A stretch of 64,000 nucleotides of DNA, taken from assembly GCA_963739355.1 (NCBI GenBank), contig CAVUAD010000012.1, forward strand, positions 1 through 64,000, in the 5' to 3' direction. Under the pieces are notes generated by a model. That model saw nothing but the letters and a program-made list of their open reading frames with translations, made no database searches and was not told where the DNA came from. Positions 41,937 to 49,939 of the stretch are shown here, piece by piece. A program made the position numbers and the translations under genes. Position 1 is the first letter of the stretch, and each line of letters starts with the position of its first letter. Source of the DNA: JAWVFM01 sp963739355 (GTDB lineage: Bacteria > Actinomycetota > Thermoleophilia > Solirubrobacterales > 70-9).

Positions 41937-42877
41937 GCAATCTCGCGGGCAGTTCCCTCCCGGCCCTCGGCACGACCGCGTCGCTCCTGATGCTCGACGA
42001 CTCCGCGCTCGGGCCGGCGGTCGAGATCCTGCGCGCCGAGCTCGAGGCCTTCGACGCCGCCGCAAGTCGTTTCCGCGAGGACTCCGAGCTCATGTCCGTG
42101 AATCGCGCCGACGGCCGGCCCGTGCAGGTGTCGGACCTCCTGCTCGAGGCGGTGGGAGCCGCGCTGCGCGTCGCCGCGCAGACCGGTGGGGCGGTCGATC
42201 CGACCGTGGGCCGGGCGATGCGCCTCATCGGATACGACCGTGACTTCTCCGAGATCGCCGATTCCGAGGTGCAGCTCGAGCGAGTGCGCGCCGCGGCCGT
42301 CGTGAACTGGCATGCCGTGGAGCTGGACCGCGAGCGGGGGACAATCCGGGTTCCCGCCGGGGTGGAGCTCGACCTCGGTGCGACGGCCAAGGCTCTCTGC
42401 GCCGATCGTACGGCCGCGGCGATCCGCCGCCGCCTGGGCGCGGCATGCCTCGTGAGCCTGGGCGGGGACATCGCAACCTCCGGGGATGCTCCCCGGGACG
42501 GCTGGCCGGTTCGCGTCACCGACGACCACGCGGCCGCGGCAGGCGCCGTGGGGCAGACGGTGAGCGTCACCGGCGGGGGCCTCGCCACGTCCAGCACCAC
42601 GGTCCGCCGCTGGCGGGGCTCCGGCGGGGTCGTCCTCCACCACATCGTCGATCCGCGGACCGGCGAGCCGGCCGCCGAGGTCTGGCGGACGGTGACCGTG
42701 ACCGCAGCGTCGTGCGTGGACGCCAACGCCGCCAGCACGCTCGCGATCGTCCGCGGGGAGAGCGCACCCACCTGGCTCGAGCAGCACCGACTTCCGAGCA
42801 GGCTCGTCCGTCCCTCGGGCGAGGTTCGGCTTGCCGGGGGCTGGCCGAGCGAGCCGAGAGGGGCCACGGCCGCGTGA
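41933..42877 (+). CDS. apbE: ApbE-type FAD:protein FMN transferase (copy 2)
   Basis: The protein has 314 residues with LGTTASLLMLD, the ASRFREDSELMSVNRADGR region, LDLGATAKALCADR and the C-terminal LHHIVDPRTGEPAAE. It is clearly related to copy 1 (35,817) but well diverged. It also lacks a visible signal peptide. It sits between LC5 and haem protein copy 2, with GTGA overlaps on both sides, so the order LC-ApbE-haem protein is the same in both operons. Confidence 0.9.
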   Translation: MSNLAGSSLPALGTTASLLMLDDSALGPAVEILRAELEAFDAAASRFREDSELMSVNRADGRPVQVSDLLLEAVGAALRVAAQTGGAVDPTVGRAMRLIGYDRDFSEIADSEVQLERVRAAAVVNWHAVELDRERGTIRVPAGVELDLGATAKALCADRTAAAIRRRLGAACLVSLGGDIATSGDAPRDGWPVRVTDDHAAAAGAVGQTVSVTGGGLATSSTTVRRWRGSGGVVLHHIVDPRTGEPAAEVWRTVTVTAASCVDANAASTLAIVRGESAPTWLEQHRLPSRLVRPSGEVRLAGGWPSEPRGATAA

Positions 42878-43989
42878 CCTTCCTCGTCGCCAGCGCGCCC
42901 AGCGCCTACTGGTACACGACCCGTGCCGCCGGCGTGGTCGCGCTGCTCCTCCTGACGGCGAGCCTCGCGATGGGCATCGTCGACGTCTCGCGATGGCAGT
43001 CCGAGCGTTGGCCTCGATTCGCGGTCGACGGCGTCCACAGGATCGTCTCCCTCCTGGCCGTGACCGTGGTCGCGATCCACGTGGGAACAACCCTGCTCGA
43101 CAGCTTCACTCGGATCGGGATCCGCGACGCGTTCATCCCGTTTGCGTCCAGCTACCGACCGATCTGGCTCGGTCTTGGCGCGGTCGCGTTCGACCTCCTG
43201 CTCGCGCTTGCGATCACCAGCCTGCTCAGGCGTCGCATCGGCTACTCGACGTGGCGTTTCGTCCATTGGGCCGCGTACGCAAGCTGGCCGCTCGCCGTAA
43301 TTCACGGGCTGGGTTCCGGAACGGACCCGAGCACCCGCTGGATGCTCGCGATCACGCTGGGCTGCCTGGCGGTGGTGCTCGTGGCGGTTGGCTCGCGGGT
43401 GGCGAGATCCTGGCCGGCGGGTGACAGCCGTCGCGCCCTCGCCTGGAGTGGCATCGCCGTTGGGCTCGCGGCGACCACGGCCTGGGCGCTCCAGGGCCCA
43501 CTCGCCTCCAACTGGGCCGCTCGTGCCGGGACACCCCCGTCGATCCTCTCCGCGTTCAGCGCTCCGGCGAGCGCGGCATCCAGCGGCGCGACGGCGACGC
43601 GGTCCGCGGCGTCGGGGGCGTCGCTCGACTTCCCGTTCTCGGCACGCGTGAACGGACGGGTGCTGGAGCGCGACGGCGGGAACGGCCTGGTCGACGTTGA
43701 CATCCGCGCGGCGATGCGGGGCTCGACCCCTGGGAGCCTGGAGATCCAGATCCTCGGCCAGCCCCTTGGCGGACGCGGCGTCTCCATGCAATCGAGCAAG
43801 GTGTCCGTCGGCCCGGCGACCCAGCCCCTGCTCTACCAGGGCCAGGTCACGGCGCTGAACGGCTCGGAGGTCGTCGCGACCGTCTCGAACGGGCAGGCAA
43901 GTGGGCGCCTGCGCGCCCAGCTGACCATCGACCCCTCGGGCCGCCGCGTTCACGGAACCGTCACCGGAACCCAGGGGGCCGAGAGCTGA
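42874..43989 (+). CDS. Ferric reductase-like haem membrane protein with extra C-terminal beta domain (copy 2)
   Basis: Residues 1-205 repeat the architecture of copy 1, with H55, H69, H131 and H144 as likely haem ligands and the shared GLGSGTDPSTRWM loop. A sixth helix is followed by a Ser/Ala linker with SSGATATRSAASGAS (236-250) and a beta-rich domain of about 110 residues (FSARVNGRVLERDG to the end) absent from copy 1. I do not recognise that domain. The SGAT element is the closest thing in the window to an ApbE acceptor motif. The stop overlaps the next start as TGATG. Confidence 0.85.
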   Translation: MTFLVASAPSAYWYTTRAAGVVALLLLTASLAMGIVDVSRWQSERWPRFAVDGVHRIVSLLAVTVVAIHVGTTLLDSFTRIGIRDAFIPFASSYRPIWLGLGAVAFDLLLALAITSLLRRRIGYSTWRFVHWAAYASWPLAVIHGLGSGTDPSTRWMLAITLGCLAVVLVAVGSRVARSWPAGDSRRALAWSGIAVGLAATTAWALQGPLASNWAARAGTPPSILSAFSAPASAASSGATATRSAASGASLDFPFSARVNGRVLERDGGNGLVDVDIRAAMRGSTPGSLEIQILGQPLGGRGVSMQSSKVSVGPATQPLLYQGQVTALNGSEVVATVSNGQASGRLRAQLTIDPSGRRVHGTVTGTQGAES

Positions 43990-45245
43990 TGCTCGAGGCC
44001 ACCGCGATCCCGCGACTGCTGGCCGGATGGCATCTCGACCGTCCGATGACCCTCGCCGAGCACCGCGCCGTGCACGGCGACGAACCGGGCTCCTCGCTTC
44101 GAGCGGGGCCCGGGCTCATCGAGGTTCTGGAGGAGTCGGGGCTGCGCGGCCGGGGAGGATCGGGGTTCCCGACGGCGGCAAAGATGCGTGCGGTGGCCGC
44201 GACCAGGGGCCGCCGGGGCTCGGTGATCGTGGCGAACGGGTCCGAGAGCGAACCGGCCGGCGGCAAGGACGCGGCCGTGATGGCCCACGCCCCGCACCTC
44301 GTGCTCGACGGCATCAGGGCAGCCGCGGATGCCGTGGGCGCCGGCGCCGCGATCGTCTGCGTCAAGGAGACCAGCACGGACGCCGGCGCGGCGCTGGAGG
44401 TCGCGAACGGCGAGCGGCGGCGGCTGGACCGCGTGCCGGTCGAGATCTGCGCAGTCCCTGCCGACTACGTCGCGGGCGAGGAGAGCGCGCTCATGAACCT
44501 GCTCAACACCGGAACCTCCCTTCCGGTGTTCACGCCCCCGCGGCCGTTCGAGCACGGTGTCGACGGCAGGCCCACGCTTGTCCAGAACGTGGAGACGCTC
44601 GCCCATGTGGCCCTCATCGCGCGCCACGGCGCGCAGTGGTTCCGGGCGCTGGGAACCAGCGAGGACCCGGGGTCCGCCCTCGTCACGATCGACGGAGCGG
44701 TCGACTCTCCCGCGGTGTACGAGATCGAGACCGGAACGAGCCTGGGCGCGCTCATCGAAACCGCCGGTGGCTCGCTCGCCGCGACCCAGGCCTGCCTGGT
44801 CGGAGGCTACGGCGGGATGTGGGTGACGGCGGAGGCGGGCATCGGCCTGCCTCTCGTCCGTTCGGTGAAGCACCAGCGCGACGCCGGGCTGGGGCCCGGG
44901 ATCGTGCACGTCCTGCCGCGAGGCAGGTGCGGTCTGCGGGAGACCGCGTCGATAGCCCGGTACCTGGCCGACCAGTCGGCGGGTCAGTGCGGTCCCTGCG
45001 CCTTCGGCCTGCCGGCGATTGCCGACGCGCTCGACGACATCGCCACCGGCGCCGCCCAACCGGGAACCGGTCGCTGGGTCAGGTGGTGGGCCGGGCAGGT
45101 CGAGGGCCGCGGGGCCTGCCACCACCCGGACGGCGCGGCCCGCATGGTGCGAAGCGCCGTGGAGGTGTTCGCCGACGACCTCGCGCGGCACGAGGCCGGC
45201 GAGGCCTGCCTGCACGAGCCGGCGCTGTCCGGAGCCGCCCGATGA
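43989..45245 (+). CDS. NuoF-like NADH dehydrogenase flavoprotein (SLBB domain)
   Basis: The FMN-binding signature LRGRGGSGFPTAAK (52-65) and SESEPAGGKD identify the NuoF/HoxF fold, followed by an SLBB domain and the C-terminal iron-sulfur region. In NuoF the cluster ligands are in SCGxCxxC plus a later Cys; here the motif is SAGQCGPC (330-337) with Ala331 in place of the first Cys, and C377 (GRGACHHPDG) as the later one. Stand-alone actinobacterial relatives share this form, as far as I recall. The likely role is NADH oxidation passing electrons to the ferredoxin encoded next. Confidence 0.88.
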   Translation: MLEATAIPRLLAGWHLDRPMTLAEHRAVHGDEPGSSLRAGPGLIEVLEESGLRGRGGSGFPTAAKMRAVAATRGRRGSVIVANGSESEPAGGKDAAVMAHAPHLVLDGIRAAADAVGAGAAIVCVKETSTDAGAALEVANGERRRLDRVPVEICAVPADYVAGEESALMNLLNTGTSLPVFTPPRPFEHGVDGRPTLVQNVETLAHVALIARHGAQWFRALGTSEDPGSALVTIDGAVDSPAVYEIETGTSLGALIETAGGSLAATQACLVGGYGGMWVTAEAGIGLPLVRSVKHQRDAGLGPGIVHVLPRGRCGLRETASIARYLADQSAGQCGPCAFGLPAIADALDDIATGAAQPGTGRWVRWWAGQVEGRGACHHPDGAARMVRSAVEVFADDLARHEAGEACLHEPALSGAAR

Positions 45246-45472
45246 GCGCCGGGTCTCGCCGCCGGACGCGGGCGACGCTGCAGGTCAACCCGATCGCCTG
45301 CGACGCCCACGGCCTCTGCGCCGAGCTCTTCCCGGAGCGGATCAGCCTGGACGAGTGGGGATTCCCGCTGATCGACGGCCAGCCCATTGAGGACGACCTG
45401 GTCGACCACGCGAAGCGTGCGGCGGACGCGTGCCCGCGTGCCGCGCTACTGCTCAGGATTGCGCGCGACTGA
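45242..45472 (+). CDS. Small ferredoxin with a single 3Fe-4S-type cluster motif (copy 2)
   Basis: The 76-residue protein has CDAHGLCAELFP near residue 20 and ACPRAAL near 64, the same His-containing single-cluster pattern as the ferredoxin at 33,768. ATG 45242 overlaps the NuoF-like stop (ATGA). It is the last gene of the right-facing operon and overlaps the end of the convergent kinase gene by 27 bases. Confidence 0.88.
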   Translation: MSAGSRRRTRATLQVNPIACDAHGLCAELFPERISLDEWGFPLIDGQPIEDDLVDHAKRAADACPRAALLLRIARD

Positions 45473-46939
45473 CGGACTGGCCGGGCTGAAGCCCGGCAGC
45501 CGGAAGACGAGGCGCGCGCCCCCCTCGGGCGACTCGTCGGCCCAGATCCGCCCGCCGTGCGCCTCCACGATGGCACGGGCGATGGCGAGGCCGAGCCCGC
45601 TCCCGCCGCTCTGGCGCGCTCGCGATCTGTCCGAGCGATGGAAACGGTCGAAGACGACCTCGCGCTCCTCGGGCGGGATGCCCGGGCCGTCATCGTCAAC
45701 CCAGACGCGAAGCGCGCCGCCCGCGGCGCTCGCCTCGACCCTGACCGCACCCCCTCGATCGGTGTGCTCCAGCGCGTTGCGGACGAGGTTCCGAAGGACC
45801 TGCGCGACCCGGTCGGCGTCGCAGCGAAGCCGCCCCACCGGAATGCCGCCGAACTCCACCCGTCTCCCGGCTCCCGCGGCGACGCTGCCGGCGGTGTCGG
45901 GTATGAACTCCGCCGGATCGACCGTGTCGGCGCGATGGACGAGCCCCTCGTCGGTCTGGGCCAGGACCAGAAGGTCGCCGACCAGCCTGTCCATCCGCCC
46001 GATCTCCTTCACGATCCGCGCCTCGGCCCCGGCGACGTCCTTCGCGCTCGGATCCTCGGTGCGGGCGAGGACCTCGATCTGACCCCTCACCGCAGTGAGC
46101 GGGGTCCGGAGCTCGTGCGAGGCGTCGGAGACGAACTCCTGTTGCCTCGCGAACGCCTCCTCGAGCCGATCGAGCATCCGGTTGAAGGACTCGGCGAGCT
46201 GCCTGGTCTCACGGGCGCCGCCCTCGGGCATCCGGTGGGTGAGGTCGCCGGAGTCGACGGCGCTGGCCGTCTCGGCCATCCGCCGCAGCGGTGCCACGGC
46301 TCGCGCGGCGGCGAAGAGCGCGACCGCCAGGGCCGCGACGAGCGTCAGCGAGCCCGCGATCAAGAAAGTTCGCGAGACGCTGTCCTGGGCGCGATCGACG
46401 GGCTCCAGGGGCTGGCCCACGATCACCGTGGCAGGGCTCTCGCCGATCCGGATCCCCTCAGCGTCGAGCAGCACGTCGCCGGCGTCCTCGAGGGAAACCG
46501 TCGACAGGCCCGCCGGTGCGCCGAGAATCGAGGCGGGCTCGGCTGTCTCGCGCGCGCGGTCCGCGGAGCTCTCCGGCTCCGTGCCGGAGCGGCCAACGCC
46601 GAGCAGCTCGGGATCGTTGGTGGCGGTCCCGGCGCCAGGGACCTTGACGACCAGCAGGCGAGAGGATGCGGTGAACGCGGGCTGCGCGGCGATCACGCTG
46701 TTCGCCTCCTTCAGCGCCGCCGCCGGGTTCCGTGCTCCCGCCGCTCCGAGCTGCAAGGCGAGCGTGGATGCCTCAGTCTGGAGATCCGTCTGGATCTGGT
46801 CGCGGACTCGCGCGCCGGTCCCCCGATAGACCGCCACATACGTCGCGCCGGCGGCGATGATCAGGATCGCGGCCACTCCGGCGCCAAGCCGCGCGCGAAG
46901 CCCCGTTGCCCGAAGGCGCGCGAGGAGGCGCTCAGCCAT
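45446..46939 (-). CDS. Sensor histidine kinase (TCS 2)
   Basis: Two membrane segments (VAAILIIAAGATYVAVYRG and FLIAGSLTLVAALAVALFAA) enclose a periplasmic domain of about 140 residues. HAMP, HisKA (FVSDASHELRTPLTAVRGQI) and HATPase (LVRNALEHTD, DDGPGIPPEE, GSGLGLAIARA) domains follow. It is a full-length classical kinase. Its start overlaps the end of its response regulator by eight bases. It converges on the right-facing redox operon, and its stimulus is unknown. Confidence 0.92.
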   Translation of the reverse strand: MAERLLARLRATGLRARLGAGVAAILIIAAGATYVAVYRGTGARVRDQIQTDLQTEASTLALQLGAAGARNPAAALKEANSVIAAQPAFTASSRLLVVKVPGAGTATNDPELLGVGRSGTEPESSADRARETAEPASILGAPAGLSTVSLEDAGDVLLDAEGIRIGESPATVIVGQPLEPVDRAQDSVSRTFLIAGSLTLVAALAVALFAAARAVAPLRRMAETASAVDSGDLTHRMPEGGARETRQLAESFNRMLDRLEEAFARQQEFVSDASHELRTPLTAVRGQIEVLARTEDPSAKDVAGAEARIVKEIGRMDRLVGDLLVLAQTDEGLVHRADTVDPAEFIPDTAGSVAAGAGRRVEFGGIPVGRLRCDADRVAQVLRNLVRNALEHTDRGGAVRVEASAAGGALRVWVDDDGPGIPPEEREVVFDRFHRSDRSRARQSGGSGLGLAIARAIVEAHGGRIWADESPEGGARLVFRLPGFSPASPSVARNPEQ

Positions 46940-47606
46940 CCGGCCGGAGCCGGTACCCGACAGACCGGATCGTCTCGATTGGCGACTCCATCCCCGGGCG
47001 GCGCAACTTCCTACGCAGGTAGCTCACGTACACGCCGAGCGTGTTGGTCCCAGGGTCGAAGTCGTACCCCCACACTCCCTGCAGCAGCTTCTCGCGGGTC
47101 AGGACCTGTCCTGGGTGGCGCGCGAAGAACGTGAGCAGATCGAACTCGGTGGCGGACAGCCGAACCGGGTGACCGGCTCGCTCGACGGTCCGCTTCACGA
47201 GGTCGATGCTCAGCTCGCCGACTTCGAGGCGCGTCGTGCGCTCGCGTTCCGGCAGCCGCAGCTGCGCGCGCACCCGCGCCGCCAGCTCGTCGAACGAAAA
47301 GGGCTTGGCGATGTAGTCGTTCGCGCCGGCGTCCAGCCCACGCACACGGTCGTCGACAGAGCCGCGAGCCGTCAGGACGATCACCGGCAGAGCCGGGAGC
47401 GCTGCGCGGATCGACGCGAGGACCTCGAGCCCGCTTCGATCCGGAAGCATCAGGTCGAGGAGGACGAGCCCGAAGGCGCCGGAGAGCGCAAGTCTCTCCC
47501 CCTCCCTGCCGTCGGGTGCGGTTGCCACCGCGTATCCCTCGCCCTCGAGGCCCTTGCGAAGGAAGTCGGAGATCGACTCCTCGTCCTCGATAACCAGTAT
47601 CTCCAT
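46932..47606 (-). CDS. OmpR-family response regulator (TCS 2)
   Basis: The receiver domain has IEDEES, phospho-acceptor Asp51 (LVLLDLMLPDRSG) and KPFSFDE. The winged helix includes LSATEFDLLTFFARHPGQVL and ends ETIRSVGYRLRPDG. At 224 residues it is complete. It is the first gene of a two-gene unit with the kinase. Confidence 0.93.
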   Translation of the reverse strand: MEILVIEDEESISDFLRKGLEGEGYAVATAPDGREGERLALSGAFGLVLLDLMLPDRSGLEVLASIRAALPALPVIVLTARGSVDDRVRGLDAGANDYIAKPFSFDELAARVRAQLRLPERERTTRLEVGELSIDLVKRTVERAGHPVRLSATEFDLLTFFARHPGQVLTREKLLQGVWGYDFDPGTNTLGVYVSYLRRKLRRPGMESPIETIRSVGYRLRPDG

Positions 47607-47649
47607 GCCAGGATGTTGCTACGCCAAGCTGCTCAACGGGACGCCGATG

Positions 47650-47935
47650 ATGTCAAGGCGCCGCTTGAGACCGTCCAGGGCAACGCTTGTACCTCGTCCG
47701 GCGAGACTCCGAGCCACTCGATGTCAGGCCCTGCACCACGTCACCCGCCTCGTTGGATCCGCGGACCGTCTCACGCAGGAACCAGATGCCGTAGCCGATG
47801 TGGCGCGTCTCGTCGTGATGGATCCTCGAGTAGCCGGCCACGAATCCCGGCAGCAGGGCCTCCCTGCTCGAGATACCGGGGCAGCACGCCGCCCTCGGCA
47901 CGGGCGCGTACCAGCTCGTCCGCGGGAGTTAGCCG
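47650..47935 (-). pseudogene. Fragment of a ferritin-like di-iron protein (R2/R2lox type)
   Basis: The minus strand reads LPGFVAGYSRIHHDETRHIG YGIWFLRET, with the DExRH helix that supplies iron ligands in ribonucleotide reductase R2 and R2-like ligand-binding oxidases. The upstream part is in another frame (PADELVRARAEGGVLP), and the downstream part degenerates after GNEAGDVV-like sequence. About a third of the gene remains, so it is a relic. It fills the gap 47,607-47,941. Confidence 0.6.
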
Positions 47936-47941
47936 GCAATC

Positions 47942-48412
47942 TCAGCGCACGATGAGCGTGGGAATCGGGCTGGCGTGAGCCACGTACTGGCTGACGCTCC
48001 CGAGGAACAGGGCTGACGTGGCTCCCCGCCCGCGGTTGCCCACGACGACGACGTCGTAGTCGCCGGATGAGGCTCGCTCGACGATCGCCGGTCCGGGCGG
48101 CCCGTGCTCGAGCACCTTCTCGACGTCGACCTCACCGGGTACCGCCTCGACCGCGGCGTCGAGGTCATGGCGGGCCGCTCGCTCGACGCCCTCCCGGATT
48201 CCCTCGACGTCCACCGGGGGCGCCATGCCTCCGCTGAATGCCCAGGAGGAGAGCTCGGGAACCACGCTGATCACGGTCAACGAGCCGCCGGCCGTTGTCG
48301 CCAGCGCGGCGGCGCTCCGCAGAGCGCGCTCGGCGTGAGCCGAGCCGTCGTACGCGGCCAGTACCCGGCGAAAGCTCGGCCCGCCGTTCGCCCACTCCTC
48401 AGGATGCGGCAT
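47942..48412 (-). CDS. Universal stress protein, single domain
   Basis: The 156-residue protein starts the USP fold at RVLAAYDGSAHAERAL and has the ATP-binding motif GNRGRGATSALFLGSVSQYV (G-x2-G-x9-G[S/T] type). A ribosome site AAGGAG precedes the ATG. It is the first of four USP genes in this end of the window, next to an SQR-like flavoprotein gene. Confidence 0.9.
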   Translation of the reverse strand: MPHPEEWANGGPSFRRVLAAYDGSAHAERALRSAAALATTAGGSLTVISVVPELSSWAFSGGMAPPVDVEGIREGVERAARHDLDAAVEAVPGEVDVEKVLEHGPPGPAIVERASSGDYDVVVVGNRGRGATSALFLGSVSQYVAHASPIPTLIVR

Positions 48413-48444
48413 CGCAGCTCCTTGTCTGTCGCTGGTCGCTGTGC

Positions 48445-49722
48445 TCAGCGAGTGTGCCGAAGTCTGTAGCCCGGTGGCGTCAGGGGCTCGGCGTAGAGCT
48501 TTCCGCCGCGCGGCTCGACGGGCGAGAACGGGCCCTCGGGAGCGCGGGGCTCGCCGAACGCGCTCGACTCGTCCTCACCCTCGACGTCGAGCTTGCTTGG
48601 ACGGTGGCGGTGCGTGAGCCACGGAGCGAGGTAGCGACCGGCGACCTTGATCGACGGTGCCCACAGCGCATCCTCGGAGGACTGCCCCTCGCCATCCCCG
48701 CCTGCGATACCAGCGCGCATGAAGATCGAGTCGGCCCCGGTGACGAGCTTCCCGCGCAGCACCGGGCGGAATGGCCTGGGCTCCAACGCCACGCCGTGCT
48801 TGGCGGCGATGTGGAGGGCCGCGGTGTCCGCCTGCTGGCAGGCCAGACCACCCTGCTTGATGGGCATGGTGGTCGCGTCGCCGGCGGCGTACACGTCGGA
48901 AACGCCGATCACCCTGGCGAGCTCGTCGGTTGGGATGAACCCGCGGGCGTCCGAGGGGAGCCCGTAAAGCCCCGGGCCCTCCATCACGGGAAGCGCGATT
49001 GCGCGGGAGAACTCGATCGCAGCCCCGCCGACCGCGTGGACCAAGGTGCCATCGTCCAGTTGCCGGAGGCGTGTGCTTGGAACCAGCTCGATGCGCCTGC
49101 TGCGCAGGAGGGCTGCGACGTCGGCGCCGGCCTGGGCGCCGAAGATCGCGAGCACGAACGGCTCGGGCGTGTAGAGGCTGATGTCGACGTCGAGGCCAAG
49201 CTCCTCCGCGCGCTTGCGGGCGAGCAGAGCGAACTCGTAGAGCGGCAGCGCCCAGGTCACGCCCGACGGGACGAGCAGGGCGAGGGATCCTGGCTCGGTC
49301 GCCGCCGCTTCGGCCAAGGTCTGGTCCACGTCGACCGGAAGCCGCGAGTCGAGGAGGCTCGGAATGCCCGCGTAGGCGGGGACCCGGTGCGCGCCGAGCG
49401 TGAGCACGAGGTCCGAGTAGTCCAGGACGGAGCCGTCGACGAAATTGAGGCGGTGCCGCTCCGGGTCGACGTCGCGCACCTTGCCGAGCTTGAAGTCGAC
49501 GCCGAGCTCCTCTGCCGCGAGCGCCAGATCGGTCCTGCGTGCCGGATTCGACGTGAACGGCTCCTCGACGAGCTCGGGCAGGTACGTGAACTCCGGGTCC
49601 GCGGACGCCAGCGTCAGCCGGACCTGGTCGCCGGCGAGATCGTGGACGGCCAGAAGCGCCTCCATGCCCCCGATCCCTCCACCGGCGATCACGACATGCG
49701 GCGTTTCCGTGCTGGTGGTCAT
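48445..49722 (-). CDS. SQR/NDH-2-like FAD-dependent oxidoreductase (copy 1)
   Basis: The FAD site is VVIAGGGIGGMEALL, with LTLGAHRVPAY and VYAAGDATTMPIKQGGLACQ as the second FAD contact, followed by the C-terminal membrane-association region. This architecture is shared by sulfide:quinone reductases and type II NADH dehydrogenases. The cysteine pair of active SQR enzymes is not present, so sulfide oxidation is doubtful. A close relative is at 59,534, also beside stress genes. A TAGTCT box lies seven bases upstream of ATG 49722. Confidence 0.85.
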   Translation of the reverse strand: MTTSTETPHVVIAGGGIGGMEALLAVHDLAGDQVRLTLASADPEFTYLPELVEEPFTSNPARRTDLALAAEELGVDFKLGKVRDVDPERHRLNFVDGSVLDYSDLVLTLGAHRVPAYAGIPSLLDSRLPVDVDQTLAEAAATEPGSLALLVPSGVTWALPLYEFALLARKRAEELGLDVDISLYTPEPFVLAIFGAQAGADVAALLRSRRIELVPSTRLRQLDDGTLVHAVGGAAIEFSRAIALPVMEGPGLYGLPSDARGFIPTDELARVIGVSDVYAAGDATTMPIKQGGLACQQADTAALHIAAKHGVALEPRPFRPVLRGKLVTGADSIFMRAGIAGGDGEGQSSEDALWAPSIKVAGRYLAPWLTHRHRPSKLDVEGEDESSAFGEPRAPEGPFSPVEPRGGKLYAEPLTPPGYRLRHTR

Positions 49723-49729
49723 GTGAAGG

Positions 49730-49735
49730 AGACTA
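49730..49735 (-). promoter_or_regulatory. TAGTCT -10 box of the SQR-like gene (copy 1)
   Basis: On the minus strand TAGTCT is followed by seven bases and ATG 49722, the leaderless pattern. It is one of the clearest cases. Confidence 0.55.
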
Positions 49736-49840
49736 TGAGCCGCCGTGCCTGCCGGCATCAGGAGGACGCCGCGGATGCCTTGCGGGAAAGCCGCAAGCGC
49801 CTGGCAGCCCCTCGGCCATGAAGGTTCAGGCGCCCGGCAC

Positions 49841-49939
49841 TACCCTCACGGCAAGATGCCGGCCTCGCCTGGAACATCGGCCTCGTGCCGGACCACGGAG
49901 CTCGAGGTCGACCTCGACGACCGCGAGGCCCTTCGCTGA
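49841..49939 (+). promoter_or_regulatory. TACCCT box and possible 27-codon upstream reading of the PRC-barrel gene
   Basis: TACCCT at 49841-49846 is nine bases before ATG 49856. That ATG opens a short acidic reading (TTELEVDLDDREALR at its end) that stops at 49937-49939, exactly overlapping a CTG in the PRC-barrel frame. Either this is an upstream peptide coupled to the main gene or the two readings are one gene with a frameshift near 49,936. Confidence 0.4.

Noticed and set aside
33768..47606. A classical FMN-binding (FMN_bind) domain protein or an Rnf/Nqr complex
   Set aside because: No such domain is found in any gene of the locus; only short SGA[S/T] elements in low-complexity tails.
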